A stretch of 64,000 nt of DNA, from contig CM041465.1 of NCBI GenBank assembly GCA_023213395.1, positions 35,285,741 through 35,349,740 of the forward strand. The letters are read 5' to 3'. The notes beneath the pieces are model-generated. The model saw only the letters and a list, made by a program, of their open reading frames with translations, was not told the origin of the DNA and did no database searches. Made by a program: the position numbers and the translations under genes. The DNA is from Cycas panzhihuaensis. Its lineage: Eukaryota; Cycadophyta. The first letter of the stretch is position 1. Each line of letters begins with the position of its first letter. Shown here in pieces: positions 9,751-21,700 of the stretch.

Positions 9751-10571
9751 CCTTTTAGTTTGCACATAATTTTAGCTTAAGCCCCTTTCCTTTGTTAGCT
9801 CCAAGTCTTGTTTAACTCCCACGTGACCGTCTGACTTTGGTTAAAAAGGGCCTAAATAAACTTTTCAATATAAAGTTTACTTACATTTTTTCTTCATAAA
9901 GTAACTGGCAGATTTTATTCTCTATCTCCTCACTGGGTTAATAGTTTTCAATGAAACTAGTCTCATCACGATCGTTATTCAATGAGCTTCACTGTGGACT
10001 AGTCATTTATCAGTTTTGGAGTTGTTTTAATCAAGTTTTAATAGCTTGAAGTGACTTATTTTTTAGTTTCTAGTTTGTTAATTATAAAGAGGTTCCTTCA
10101 CTATTTTCACTATAACTTTCGTATCTAATATCCAATTTCTAAACCATCTACTTTGTTGGAACATTGGTTCAACCCTCTTCACATTAATATATTTTTCAAG
10201 TGATTTGAAGCTGTTTTACAGATATTTCAGGTTGGTGAAGTTAAGGTACTTAATCAAACTTAGTTCTTTATTATTTAGGATTTTTTGAAGCAATTTCTTT
10301 AAAGTTTTTTAGTATAAGATATATCAAAAGGTTTTTAATCTATATGTAAACAGTCTTACATCTTTCTATAAAGTTAGAAACTAATTTTTTATAGTATTTT
10401 AGCCTCATGGCTCATGTTCAAGACCTAAAAGAGGTCCCTACACTCAGTTTTTAATATCTTGAGTTTTAGGAATCAATTTTTGGAAAGGTCGAATCCGTCA
10501 TAAAGGTTTTTCAATATTCTTTAGATTGAAACAGGTTTCACTTAAATCTGACATCATTTGGTAGGTGTTTA

Positions 10572-10758
10572 TGTTGAACAATAATATGGAATATTTGAGA
10601 GAAATATAAGTCATCTATTATTGAATCACTATGTGCATATATACAATTAGAGTTATAACCACCTTGTAACTATCTTCTCTTTAGATGAAACGTGTCCTCT
10701 TAATTACATTACATTAGTGTACATTTATAACTAAGGATAAAACATTATATTCTAACAC
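10572..10758 (-). repeat. CopD 3' LTR
   Basis: 187 bp, clearly similar to the copy at 15607-15792 along its whole length. On the minus strand it starts TGTTAGAATA directly after the polypurine tract and ends TTCAACA. Confidence 0.92.
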
Positions 10759-10767
10759 CCTCTCTTA
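10759..10767 (-). other. CopD polypurine tract
   Basis: The minus strand reads AAGAGAGGG immediately before the LTR start. Confidence 0.85.
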
Positions 10768-10769
10768 AT

Positions 10770-11560
10770 GTTTTATCCAATTAATCATATTTTGTCTCTT
10801 AGTATTTGAAATATTTCTTTCCCCAATGGTTTGGTCAGAATATCGACTACTAGATCATGAGTTGGACAATAGACTAGATCTATTTCTTTGTTCTAAACCT
10901 TTTTCCTAATGAAGTGGTGCTAAACTTCAATGTGTTTATTTCTTGCATGGAATACTATATTTTTGGTTAACTTAACTATACTCTGATTGTCACAGTAGAG
11001 TGTTGTTGCTGCTCCTTGAAGTGCATCCAAATCCTTTAGTAATTGTCTGAGCCAGACTGCTTCAGTTGTTGCACTTACTGCCAACTTGTATTCTACCTCT
11101 GTTAATAATAATGCTACAGTGGCTTATTTTTTGGAACTCTAAGAAATTGATGAGAAGACTAAAAAGAAATAATATCCATTAGTTGACTTTCTTTATTCTT
11201 TGTCACCTGCCCAATCTGAATCATAGAACCCAATTAATTAAAGTGATGTTTCCTTTGAAAATTTTAGCTTCAATTTAATTGTTCCTTTGAGGTATCTTAA
11301 GATCCTTTTGGCAGCATTCCAATGTCTTAATTTTGGCTCATGCATGTATCTTGATACTAGACTCACAGCATATGAAATATCAGGTCTAGTTACTGTGAGA
11401 TAGATAAGACTTTCGACGAGTTACCTGTACAAGGTTGTATCAAAACAGGATTCTTCTTCATCTGGAGTTAGATTACAATTTACCTCCATATGAGTGGAGT
11501 AAGGATTGCATTCTTTCATTCTAAACTTTATTAGTAAATCTCTTATGTATTTACTTTAAC
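10770..11560 (-). pseudogene. pol: CopD RNase H domain
   Basis: Motifs on the minus strand, in order, are LIYLTVTRPDISYAV, RYLKGT, DSDWAGDK, TEVEYKLAVSATTEAVWLRQ, CDNQSIVKLTKN, HARNKHIEV and DILTKPLGK. These are the RT C-terminus and RNase H of a copia element. Several stops and a frame change near the DSDWAG motif break it. Translation ends at the polypurine tract. Confidence 0.88.
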
Positions 11561-12270
11561 ATAAAGTAACTAAATTGTCCTATTGTTGAATTTGAATTCC
11601 TAAATAAAAATTTAGGAATCCAAGATCAGTCATTTCAAATTTGCTTCCCAGTTGCTTATTTATGTCTATTATTGATTTTTCGTCATCACCGATGAGAAGC
11701 ATGTCATCAACATAAATAACTATTATATTTATTGCTCCTTTTTTTTTTTTTATGTACATGCTTGAGTCAGAATTGTTTCTTTAGAAGCCATTTTTGTAGA
11801 GGTAATTATCTAGTTTAGCATACCAAATATGTGGAGTTTATTTCATCCCATACAGTGCCTTTTTAGATTTGCAGACTAGATGTCCTTGTCTTAGTTTGAC
11901 ATAACCTTCAGGTTGGGACATATAGACTTCTTCTTCAATTTCTTCATTCAGAAAAACACTCTTTACATCTAGTTAATATATTTTCTAGTTTTTATATGCT
12001 GTTATGGCTATGATTGTTCTAACTATGTTTAACTTATCCATTGGAGAGAAAGTTTCTTCATAGTTTATGCCTATTGTTTGTGTGTATCCCTTTGCAACTA
12101 ATCTGGTTTTGTATTTTTCTATTTTTCCATCATATCTTCTTTTACTTTTGTAAACCCACTTACAGCCCACAATTGATTTATTAGAAGGTAGTTCAACCAG
12201 CTCCCAAATTTAATTTTTGGTGATTGAATCCAACTCAATATCCATTGCTTTCCTCCATTCGATATCCTCT
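11560..12270 (-). pseudogene. pol: CopD reverse transcriptase, YVDD intact
   Basis: It starts with EWRKAMDIELDSITKN (one stop where Gly-Thr is usual), then GCKWVYKSKRRYDG and YKTRLVAKGYTQ. The catalytic YVDD is intact at 11703-11714, followed by MTDLGFLNFYLGIQIQQ. Frames shift between about 11985 and 11760. This is the only RT in the left half that keeps both catalytic aspartates of the YVDD motif. Confidence 0.92.
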
Positions 12271-12482
12271 TTGGTTTCCATGAAAGATTGTGCTTCTACA
12301 TTGCTGATTAGGGCCCTTGGTTTTTGGCTCCTTGTTCTGTGAGGAAGGATTTCTCCTTTATTTTCTTCTATAGTCTTGAGATACCATTTTGGAACTGTCT
12401 TTATCTTTTCTTCTTCAATTTTTGAGGCACTTTCTACAACTTCAAAGGTGGAATCAGTGCATGAGTCTTGAAGTAAGGTCTC

Positions 12483-13500
12483 CTATGAAATTTCTCTAGT
12501 GGTTACACTAGATTCTTCCTCTATAGGACTGTATAGAAGAGTTATTTTAGGCGTCATTTCAATCATTTGAGTTCTACTAATACTTTCTTCTTTATCTTCT
12601 TCATTGAAGACAACATCTCGACTTACATAGATCTTATTGGTTTTTGGATCTATGCACTTATATGCTTTTGAATTTTTGTTATATCCCACCATAATGCATT
12701 CAATACTTTTTAAATCTAGTTTTGTTCTTTTTTTATCTGGAATGTGAACAAAAGCTTAGCTGCCAAATACTTTCAAGTGACTTATGTCAGGTTTCCTTCC
12801 TGTCCATGCTTCTTCTGGAGTAAATTGATATATTGCTTTTGTTGGACTTCTATTCAATAGATAACACGCTGTGCTAACAGCTTCAGCCTAATATGTCTTA
12901 GAGATATTTTTTGCATGTATCATACTCCGTGCCATTTTCATAATGACTTGATTTTTTCTTTTTGCAACTCCATTGGATTAAAGTGTATATGGAGTTGTGA
13001 ATTGTCTTCATATTCCTCTATTTTTGCAATATTCCAAAAATTCTTTGGAGATGTATTCACCTCCCGTATTAGACCTTATGTACTTAATTTTAGCATTGCT
13101 TTCTAATTCAATTTATGCTTTGCATTCTTTAAATGCATCAAGGACTTATGATTTTGCATGCAAAAAATAGATCCAGATTTTTCTAGTAAAATCATCTATA
13201 AAAGTGAGGAAGTATCTTCTTCCATTAATTAAGTGTGGAGTGATGGGTCCACAAAGATCGATGTGTATTAATTCTAATTTTTCTTTGGCTCGTCATTTGC
13301 TTTCTTCAAATGGCAGTCTATGATGTTTGTCAGACTGACAACTTTTGCATACAAAGTTACTTGATGTAATATGAGGTAAACTAATCACCAAACTTTTCTT
13401 TTCCATACTTTTTAGCTTTTCAATAGGGAGATGACCATACTTGAAGTGCCATATTTTATCATTATGACTTATAGCAGTACATGCTTTTATATCATGTAGA
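12483..13500 (-). pseudogene. pol: CopD integrase
   Basis: The pre-integrase finger (HGHLP...CKSCQSDKH) leads into HIDLCGPI and FLTFIDDFTRKIW, then RSNTGGEYISKEF and GGYNKNSKAYK-like C-terminal sequence ending in YVSRDVVFNEE. The first catalytic Asp is kept. The second reads Asn (codon 13068-13070), and the Glu, 35 residues on, reads Lys (codon 12960-12962). Both changes are G-to-A on the coding strand. Stops and a frameshift near 12955 also break it. Confidence 0.9.
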
Positions 13501-13508
13501 ATAGGGTG

Positions 13509-13880
13509 TTATAAAAACCTATATAGATCGTTGCTTTCAACCCCTTTTGCAATTACATTTGAATTATTTTTCATATTAAGAATATAACAGAAGCCCTTTT
13601 CATAAAAAACAATGCATAACCCTTTCTTCTTTAGTTGAGAAATAGAAAGAAGATTCATTTTTAGGTTTGACACTAAAAGGGCATCATCTATTTTCTCAAC
13701 TTTGTCTTTTATCTTGACTGCAACTATTCCAACTCCCTTAATTTCGAGAGAGTATTTGTCTCCAAGTTCCACTGATTTGTTTGTAGTGTAAGGTCATAAA
13801 TCCTTGAACCATTCTTCTTGACTGGTCATGTGGTGTGATGCTATGGAATCGATGTACCAAACATCTTTATCCTAAAGATT
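13509..13880 (-). pseudogene. pol: CopD aspartic protease and pre-integrase region
   Basis: The minus strand reads DVWYIDSIASHHMT, the copia protease active site with the conserved Gly changed to Ile (DSG to DSI). After one stop the frame continues through ELGDKYSLEIKGVGIVAV, DALLVSNLKMNLLSISQL and EKGFCYIL, typical of the protease end and the start of the pre-integrase domain. The protease would free Gag and Pol proteins in the particle. Confidence 0.85.
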
Positions 13881-13997
13881 TATTATTAGAGTGACAACAA
13901 AGGCTATTACTTCTTCTTCACAGTGGTCATCATCATCAGTCTATTCTTTGTTGTAGTTCCCCATTGGTTTCTTCCCTCTCTGAATGTCTACTTTCCT

Positions 13998-14110
13998 GCA
14001 CTGAAATGGATAGTGCCCAGATTGGCCACAATGATAACATTTGTCAAAAGCTTTGTAAGAGCTAGAAAAATGACTAGTCTTACGACAACTATAACATATT
14101 CTAGAGATGG
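13998..14110 (-). pseudogene. gag: CopD Gag zinc knuckles
   Basis: One intact CX2CX4HX4C knuckle (CYHCGQSGHYPFQC) is encoded at 14039 to 13998. A second, just upstream on the minus strand, reads CYSCRKTSHF and lacks the last Cys. Two knuckles in tandem are usual for this Gag type and bind element RNA. Confidence 0.85.
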
Positions 14111-14279
14111 TGTTTCAGCCTCTTCCCCTTAAGTCTTACCATCATCCCCATGATGAGCCATAGTTTTCAGGAGTTTTCCTTCTTCCCTTGCTTTCACCTC
14201 TGAAACCCAGGTTTAATCTGGATGCAAAAATGTCTTCAAGCTCTAGTACATCTTCATATCTTTTATTTCTTTGTTCTTG

Positions 14280-14836
14280 TTGTAAAAGCAGTCATGTTAG
14301 AGTATCTAAAGACATTGTAGCCATTTGATTAGTATTAGCAATGGTATTAATTGTAACATCAAATGACATGGGCAGCTTACTAATCATGAGTTCTACCAAT
14401 TTACATTCTGTAAGAGGATCACCCGTATTAGTAAGATTATTTCTTAGAGAGATTATTTTATGTAGAAATTCTGTGATAGTTTCAGTCTCCTTCATTTGCA
14501 GATTGAACAATTCATATTTTAAAGTAATTATTTTGGATCTATTCTTTTGGCCATACATATTTTTAAAATATTACCAAAAGTTAGCAGTGGAGTACAAATT
14601 TTCAATGTAAATAAGGAGAGGGTTAGATATTGATAGTTTTAAAATGATAACTCCAACACTATCTCTTTCGTCCCAATTTGTTTGAGCAGTCCCTACATTA
14701 GCTTTGCTTTATTCTCAATGGCAATTTTCTAGGTATTTTTAGCTCTGAGAAGAGTCTCAATCTTAATCTTCCAGATGTGATAGTTATTATCAATGATTTT
14801 GTCATTATCAGATAGGGCCAGAACTGAAGACACCAT
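14280..14836 (-). pseudogene. gag: CopD Gag N-terminal and UBN2 domains
   Basis: The start is set at 14836 because MVSSVLALSDNDKIIDNNY begins there and is followed by YHIWKIKIETLLRA, the usual Gag N-terminus. After a few stops, YELFNLQMKETETITEFLHK and CKLVELMISKLPMSFD mark the UBN2 domain that shapes the particle shell. It is interrupted between about 14740 and 14560. Confidence 0.85.
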
Positions 14837-15595
14837 TTTGAAACTTAGAAATAAGATTTTGAAACCCTAGACCATACTATTGTACAGATTTTCGTACAGT
14901 ACGAAAGGTGTATGGACTGATACAAAATATACCTCAAAAGAAAGCTTGAGCAGAGGTGAGACTGAATCTGAAGTCAGATTTTATTTCGACTTCGATTTGA
15001 GGAGAACAAGAGCCTCGAATAGATCAATTGGTGACTAGGGTTATGATGAGAAATCACTCAAAATGACCAAAAAATGCATAGAAACAAATCAAAATCTCTT
15101 CAAAGAGGGACAAAATGTAATAACAAGGATTTTCCATGGATTTTCTGAGAAGAAAATATGAAAAAATATGAGAAATTTTACTAAGAAAATGCAAACCTAC
15201 GTATACCTAAATTTGGGAAAAAACTGGTTGAAGACGGCATCAAATCAACTCGATGCAAAAGGATAAGTTGCTTAGAATGTCCAGATCTATAATCTGTCCA
15301 AATTTGGTCTTAATATGATAACTTGAAATTTTTTTCTGTACAGTTGTATAGATTCATACTTTGGCACTGGTACAGCTCCAATCTGACTTCCTTCAGACTG
15401 CTTTGAAGAGTTTTGAACTCCTTTCCTTCAAGTTTTCCCTTTTGAAACTTATTCTTATATTCAAGCCTCTGTCTAGATGTCTTCTCCTGCTTGACACACT
15501 CCTTGAAGCTTTTCTTCAGTCTGGCATTCACTTGTTGAAGCCTTCCTCCTCTCTTGATCTTCTTCTTCTCCTTCTTCTTACAATAGGATGGCCTA

Positions 15596-15606
15596 CTCTG
15601 GTACCA
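15596..15606 (-). other. CopD primer binding site
   Basis: The minus strand reads TGGTACCAGAG directly after the 5' LTR, one base away from the initiator-Met primer site TGGTATCAGAG. Confidence 0.85.
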
Positions 15607-15792
15607 TATTGAATAGTAACATGGAAGATTTGAGAGAAATGCAAGTCATCTATTATTAAATCAGTATGTACATATATACAATTAGGGTTATAACCACCTT
15701 GTAACTATCTTCTCTTTGGATGACATGTGTCCTCTTAATTACATTATATTAGTGTACATTTATAACTAAAGATAGAACATTATATCCCAATA
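15607..15792 (-). repeat. CopD 5' LTR
   Basis: 186 bp. It aligns with the 3' LTR over its full length with scattered differences. Followed on the minus strand by the primer site. Confidence 0.92.
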
Positions 15793-16765
15793 GTTTGAAG
15801 CTAGTTATCTTTAGCTTCTTACTCAGCTCTTATAAGCCTTATCTTATAACTTTTCAAGTATTACATTGTCTCAAAAATGTTATATCTATATTATTGATCA
15901 CTAATAGTTTATTCTTGAAGCTATTGTTGGTTTTTGTTTGTATTTTTCAAGCTTTTTACAACAAGAAGTTAAATTTTCAGCACTTTAAATTATCTGTAAG
16001 CTAAATAGATCTACCTTACCAAATGGGTACAATTTGTGTTACATTTATTTATTTTATATATATTTTTTGTGGAAATTTATTATTTTCAAATATTTCCATC
16101 ATTTCAAGCAAAGGTTATACTTCAGATTTTCAGTTTTTACTACTTTCAAAAGGTTATACTACTTTCAAAAGGATAGTTAATCATCTTCATAATCTTACAT
16201 ACATAGGAAAAGAAGATTACTTCATTTTTACATTGATGTAAAGGTCATTCATTTTACTTTAGCTACTTATTAGCTTTAAAAGATTCAAGATTAGTTGCAG
16301 AATATCATTGAATATCTATCTTTAAAAGCAATTAGATTTTGGATTTGCATGGTTAAAGCATCAAAAGAGCATTTAGATCCTTGTTTCTCTACATCATATC
16401 AAATTGAAAACCAGGTTACGTATCATTTAGTACTCTTTTGATTGATTGGAAAGGAAAAGGCTCATTAGTTGATTCATTTGATTTATTAAGACTTGAAGGA
16501 AAGATTATTGCTCATATACTTTTTAAAGTTTAAAAATTATCTTGCAAACCATATTCGTGAATCATATAGTTTCCTTTATTATTAAGTTACTTTTCATTGT
16601 CTTATGAAGGCATTCATCCGAAAGATATGCATTTGATCTCATTACTTACCTACCTTGATTAAGGGATTCATATTTGTTGAAAAGCACTTATTGTCCACTT
16701 TATGTTATTCACACATTAAAGGCCTTCATTTACTTATTCAAGCTCATAAACTAAACATATTACAA
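15793..16765 (+). other. CopE leader, second part
   Basis: AT-rich and without a supported gene. It would be joined to 9880-10571 once CopD is removed. Short plus-strand open stretches here show no family motif. Confidence 0.45.
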
Positions 16766-17151
16766 ATGGAATTTTATCTGGATGATGTGTTAATTCTCAC
16801 ATTTGATGGGACTAATTTTTATATTTGGAAAGACTTATTGAAAACACTTCTTATTACAAAAGATATTTAGAAATTTGTTGCATATGGTTACCTAGAGGAA
16901 GAAGAAAATTTTAAAGAAAACCTAAGAAAGGATAATGAAATCATAGCTTTAATCTTTAATACAATAAAGGATGATGTATTTGTTAATGGCAGTGAATTAA
17001 CTACATCCAAATCCATTTGGGATATACTAGAATCAATTTATGGGGCAAAAACCCTCAATTTGAATGAATTTAACTATGATGATGTTGTAACAAACATTTT
17101 AGAAGATAATGTAAAAGCTGCAGTCACTCTTTTCTATTCGAAGTAAGTCAC
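16766..17151 (+). pseudogene. gag: CopE Gag N-terminal region
   Basis: The Met at 16766 starts MEFYLDDVLILTFDGTNF, then YIWKDLLKTLLITKDI, a TAG at 16868, and KDNEIIALIFNTIKDD and TTSKSIWDILESIYGAK in the same frame. This matches the CopK Gag block by block (FDGNNF, KKDNEALALIF, SKEAWDTLQLIYEGA). The open frame reaches back to 16655, but the family start fits 16766. It lacks the rest of Gag and all of Pol. Confidence 0.8.
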
Positions 17152-17339
17152 ACCTACTTAGAGATCATTTAAACCATATCATGTTAAAGGAAATTACCAT
17201 ACAAGGACAATGATGCATGAAGATGAAGACAAAGTGAAAGGACATTTGTTCAATTACTCACTTAAAGTCTTTCTCAAATATATGTACCACAAGTTCAAGG
17301 AAAAATGAAGATGTTCGTGATGACCATTAAGGGAGAGAA

Positions 17340-17470
17340 TATTGGGGTTAATGTTCATCACCCCACTCCTACCATTTATACATGTGAGTGTACACATATG
17401 AAGGTAAGCAAGGTAAGGTTAAGTGTAACTTTAGTTAAGCATTATTTTAATATATGTAAAATTTTGGAGG
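17340..17470 (+). repeat. CopE 3' LTR fragment (candidate)
   Basis: TATTGGGGTTAATGTTCATC follows GGGAGAGAA. The arrangement parallels the polypurine tract and LTR start of CopK (GGGGAGAA, then TGTTGGGAATAATCC). It is cut short where CopF pol begins at about 17480. Confidence 0.4.
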
Positions 17471-17479
17471 TTGAGGAGG

Positions 17480-18225
17480 TTTCCTAGATCTATTCTAAGG
17501 AAGTAATATAGAATTCCTAGATCTATCATCTTGAAGAAATGACTTAGATGTATTTTAAGGTTTGATATTATATCGATATTACTTATGATTGATAAGCCAT
17601 TAATGTACAATAATATAAATATTATTTTATTATTTAAGACTTTGATGCATAAGTTTAATTTATGTAAAGATCTATCAAACTCATTTTTGAGAAATACTAA
17701 TTAATTTTTTTATACTACGCTTTTGGAGCCTATTTCAGGCCATATAAGGCCTTTCGATGTCTATATATTAAGCACTCTTAACCTTTTTTCGTAAAGCTAG
17801 GTGGATGCTCTATGTAGACTTTTTCTATCAAGTCTACATTAAAAAATATACTTTTCACTTTCATTTGATGAAGCTACCAATTAAATTATACATCCATAAC
17901 TACAATGAGTTGAATAGTATTTATCTTTGCAAGAAAAATAAATGTCTTTTTAGTAGTAAATTCCTTCTTATTATTTGAAGTCTTTCATTACAAGTCTAAC
18001 TTTGAATTTGTGTACAAGTTTATTTGATTTATACTTAGTTATATAGATATATTTGCAACTAATTGCATACCTTTCAATTGATAATGCAACCAAATCCCAT
18101 GTGTAGTTCTTCCTAATAATTTGGATTTTAATATCTATAACATCATTATGGTTTTGCTTTTTAACTATTTTATTCATAAAAAGTTTGTCAACGTTCAATA
18201 CATGTGCTACAAGAGAAATATTCAC
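17480..18225 (-). pseudogene. pol: CopF reverse transcriptase fragment
   Basis: The reading IRKNYTWDLVALSIERYAIS followed by KFKVRLVMKDFK is the RT N-terminus. Further on, in shifted frames, VKSIFFNVDLIEKVYIEHPP and KALYGLK then LYINGLSIIS and IDLGILYYFLRID match successive copia RT blocks. YVDD reads YING, so both catalytic aspartates are lost. Many stops and frameshifts. It ends at about 17480 next to the CopE LTR-like start. Confidence 0.8.
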
Positions 18226-18779
18226 TTAATCATAAGGCCATATGTTAGAGTTTTACTTTCTTTATAACTTAATATCTTTTAGGATCCTTCATAGTTTATA
18301 AGTAACATCAAGGAATCTTTTTCTTCAAAGATGAAGGCGTAGGTATGAAAAGTTTCTTCAACTTTTACCTTGACCTTATCTTTAGATTTTCAAAGCTGGA
18401 AGGATTTTAACTCTACTACTTTACTGATGTCAAACAATTAAAATTTAAGTTGATTAATGTCACTTGAAGAACTATATTTAGGTAGCTCCTCATTTTGCTC
18501 CTCAACTTTAATTGAACCTATATATGTACTATTATCCATATTGAAGATAGAGTGCTAAGATTTTATACTTTACTTATTAATAATTATAAGCTTTACCTTC
18601 TTTTGAGTATCCTATAAGGATGTATTTAGTTCTTCCATCATCCAACTTTTATTATTTTTTTTTAGGGTATGCATATACACTATACAATAAAAAACTCTTA
18701 AATGACAAATAGTCAACTTCTTATTTGACTAAGCCTCCTTATATGTTTTATTCCTAACAACCCTTGTAGTGCTCCTTTT
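18226..18779 (-). other. CopF integrase C-terminus and linker, unrecognisable
   Basis: Lies between the two recognised CopF domains on the minus strand and must be the remains of the integrase end and linker. No clear motif or open frame is visible. Confidence 0.4.
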
Positions 18780-18966
18780 CATCAAATATATAATTATGGA
18801 CTTTGACCCACAAGAAATTTGATATATCCTTGCTTTCTTATTTATTTGCTCAACAACTTTGCTTTACCGATGTGTGTAAGTAATAATAAACTACCTCTTA
18901 ATTCCATGGTCCTTATAAAACTAGTTGAATTTATTCAAAGTATATTCACCATGTTATGTAATTGCA
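18780..18966 (-). pseudogene. pol: CopF integrase core fragment
   Basis: The minus strand reads GEYTLNKFN, stop, FYKDHGIKR, then TYTHR, stop, SKVVEQINKK. This follows the copia pattern GGEYTS...HGIKR...TPYTPQQNGVVER. Only the region around the second Asp to the Glu is present. It stops at 18966, the left edge of GypG. Confidence 0.7.
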
Positions 18967-19368
18967 TGTTATCAATGGAACCTAACTATTAGCACATGTG
19001 ACCAAGGTACTGAAAGGTTAGTGCTAGACATTAACTTTTATGCACAGGCTACTTAGGTCTACTAAAGGAATGGAAGGTTATTTGTCACACTAATAATACT
19101 TCATGTAAAAGGACTTTCTTGTCTATTTAAGGGATGTTGATTATAGAAAAAGATTATTATGTATTGATATCTTGTAAGAGATTATACATTAGTACAATTT
19201 TGATGATCTTTTATATTCTTTAGTATCTTTATACATCCATATTTTTCCATAATTAGTTCCCATCTATTAATGAAAGGTACCATTTTGCTACTTAAATTTT
19301 GTCATTATGTCCTTTGAGCTTGAAAATTACCAAAGTGTATGAAGGGATACTAGGACAATCACATTTCA
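18967..19368 (+). repeat. GypG 5' LTR
   Basis: Starts TGTTATCAATGG exactly where CopF integrase homology ends, and ends TTTCA two bases before the primer site. A TATA-like CTATTTAA lies near 19126. The partner LTR should lie beyond the window, so the ends are inferred. Confidence 0.6.
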
Positions 19369-19370
19369 AG

Positions 19371-19382
19371 TGGTATTAGAGA
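19371..19382 (+). other. GypG primer binding site
   Basis: TGGTATTAGAGA is close to the initiator-Met primer site TGGTATCAGAGC. Confidence 0.7.
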
Positions 19383-19383
19383 C

Positions 19384-21081
19384 TAGTTTATAGGACCTTT
19401 TGAAGCATAAAAGTATAATCACAAAAGAAGTAGAACAACAAAAGAGCAGGAAAATTTGGGATTTTTTTTTCTTCCATAATGAAAAATCTAAAACCCTTTC
19501 CTTTGATTATTTATTAATCTACTTTTTTTTTTTTTGTAGTACTTTCTCTACATTGTCCTTCCACTAATTGCAGAGACTAAGTAAAAAGTAACAAACCCTT
19601 TTGTTGTAACCTTTTTAGTTTTCTTAGAGAGTCTAGGTAGAGACCCTATTCTGAGGGTCTTTAAAAATCCATGAGAAGTTCTAATTCTTAGCTAAACATA
19701 CTTGGGCATATATTAGTATGTGAAGTGGAGAAAATCACCTACTTACACATGCCTTAAAAAACACTTATATAGAAAAGCAAGCCTCCATGTACCTTCATGT
19801 GTATAAGAGGATCCCATTAGGATCCCCTTTAATCTTAGAGTAGAAAACCCATCGATTAGTAAAAATTTATAATACACTTATTAGCATTTAACACCATGAA
19901 GCTACCTTTTTCAAATACCTTAACACAACTATTATGATTATAGGTATGGTGAATCTCCATAGTTAGTGCCCTAAGAAATTAGGTTAAGCGATTGGTACTA
20001 ACTAGGAACTTTATTAAAGGACTTAAAGACCAGGCAAACCTGGTGTCCAAAATGTACTTAAGGATGGGTTGCCTAAACATAGTTTTAAATTATCTTGCTA
20101 CAAGTCAAATGCTATTGTCAAAATATAAAAGATCAAAAAAAGCTACTAAGTCACTGTAGTAAGCATTATAGATCACCACGATAACAACTAAAGAAAATTA
20201 TCTAAACTCTATTTGTATACTCCTTCCTATCCAAACTTTTCGCAATCTATCCAAACTTGCATCTACAAGTCTAGAAGTCTTTAATATCAAAAAAAAAAAA
20301 AGACCCATAGTTTTTACTACGACAATGTCACTTTTACAAAAACTAGTCTATTAAAGATGAGACTTGTATCAAGAGACTCTATGTTAATTAAAAAAAGAAA
20401 AATCACAACTCTAATTTTACCTTTCTTTCATTATACATTTTAGTTTAATGAGTACATCACATTAATAAATTTTCACTATGTTATATTTAACCCAACGTTT
20501 CAAGGAAAATGATATATAGGCATCCATGGGCCCCACAACTCCATTTTCTTACTTAAAAACTCACCTAGCTCACTTCGATGAACTCTTTGTACTTGTTTGA
20601 GTGCACTAAGTGAAATTATTTCTTGTTTCTAGGAATCAACATGCTATAGACATCCCCCTTTCCTTTTCTCCCTTTTTCTTTTGACATTATTTCCCAATTC
20701 TCTAAGGTCTCATTTAATCTATCTACTTCTTGATTCAAGAAAGTTCATTCTATCTTGCCAATCTCATTTTAGTACATGCACTTCTTCTTATCTCTATCTT
20801 TCCTTCTATAATCCTTTTCAGTCCATATGATGACTCCCACCTAGGTCCATTGTATTTTTGTATTATAGACTTAGTTCATTAAATTTTAGAACAAATTTAA
20901 GAATGGGATAACATTAAAGGTTGACATGATTGATCTCATGAATTAAATAGTATAAATGTTTACTAAAATATTAAACACGTCTTTTAATTTAACAGGCAAC
21001 TCAAACTTGTTTAGCAGTCTTCCTTTGATAGGAAGTACTCCTTTACCTTCATTTCTACCACCACAACAATAACAACTCCAT
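19384..21081 (+). other. GypG leader, no gene recognised
   Basis: About 1.7 kb between primer site and Gag, with short A/T runs and no supported open frame. It is long for a gypsy leader, so it may hold an unrecognised insertion. Confidence 0.4.
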
Positions 21082-21700
21082 CACAAAATTGATATACCTA
21101 CATTTGACCTAAATCTTAACAAGTATAGTGCGAGAAGTTGAATAAGCAAATTAGAATCCTACTTTTCACTCAATCCAATGATGGGAGATGACTGGTTAAT
21201 ATTTGCATTTATCCACCTCAATGGTAAATCATATCGTTAGTTCCATTAGTGGCAATAGGAGTAACCTACTAATTAGACATAATCACACTTCTAATAGTTT
21301 CTTTGAACAATATGAAGAAACTTGAAAACAATCTCTCTTTAGTCAACTCATACAATTGAGGCAAGTATCATCAATGGAAGCTTATACACGACTTTCAAAT
21401 CTTGTAGAAACAGGTTAGCTAGAACCTTGATCATCAAACAATTATCGATGCATATGTCTTGGGGATCAAAAAACATATTCAAATGCACCTAAAAAAGATG
21501 TTGATACCAAATTTAAAACAAGAAATATCCATGGCTAAGGCTATTAAGGTAGAGTTGCAACCAAATGAGCATCTTCCTTTCAACAAGATTCCATGTGGTA
21601 CTAGTGAACCCAATAGGTAGAGTTTCAATATCAGGGACTATGGTTTAATGATATATAGTGACCTATAACATAGCATCATTCAATAGATCCTTGATCAAAC
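21082..21700 (+). pseudogene. gag: GypG Gag (Retrotrans_gag type)
   Basis: In one frame it reads HKIDIPTFDLNLNKYSARS, stop, ISKLESYFSLNPM then GDDWLIFAFIHLNGKSYR. Shortly after come FFEQYEET, stop, KQSLFSQLIQLRQ and SSMEAYTRLSNLVETG. This is the gypsy Gag pattern (target sequence, LE.YF, then the Q-L-x-Q-x-x-S-V-x-x-Y region). Several stops. No zinc knuckle could be read. Confidence 0.75.

Larger units (their letters stand above)
10572..15792 (-). mobile_element. CopD: complete but degenerate Ty1/copia element
   Basis: 5,221 bp with two similar short LTRs, primer site, polypurine tract and recognisable gag, protease, integrase, RT and RNase H in copia order on the minus strand. Flanks read GTTTA (10567-10571) and GTTTG (15793-15797), a 5-bp target duplication with one mismatch. 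The element sits in the CopE leader. Stops and frameshifts occur throughout, but the RT keeps YVDD. Confidence 0.93.
9880..17470 (+). mobile_element. CopE: internally deleted copia element, interrupted by CopD
   Basis: The leader (about 9880-10571 and 15793-16765) resembles the CopK leader in shared short blocks (for example CACTATAACTTT at 10108 and near 39467). The distance from that block to the gag start, with CopD removed, is about 1.44 kb here and 1.64 kb in CopK. Gag starts at 16766. After a short Gag region the sequence goes straight to GGGAGAGAA and an LTR-like start at 17340, so pol is missing. Membership of the CopK family is inferred. Confidence 0.5.
17480..18966 (-). mobile_element. 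CopF: decayed copia pol fragment
   Basis: On the minus strand an integrase fragment is followed by a long degenerate linker and an RT fragment. RNase H and LTRs are missing on the left. The integrase is cut at 18966, exactly where the GypG LTR starts. It is the outermost host of the nested chain. Confidence 0.75.

Noticed and set aside
9446-10100. LTR of 655 bp bounded by TGAAGGAA and TTCCTTCA
   Set aside because: The 8-bp ends match, but sequence similar to the CopE leader already starts by about 9900, so the right end would fall inside another element.
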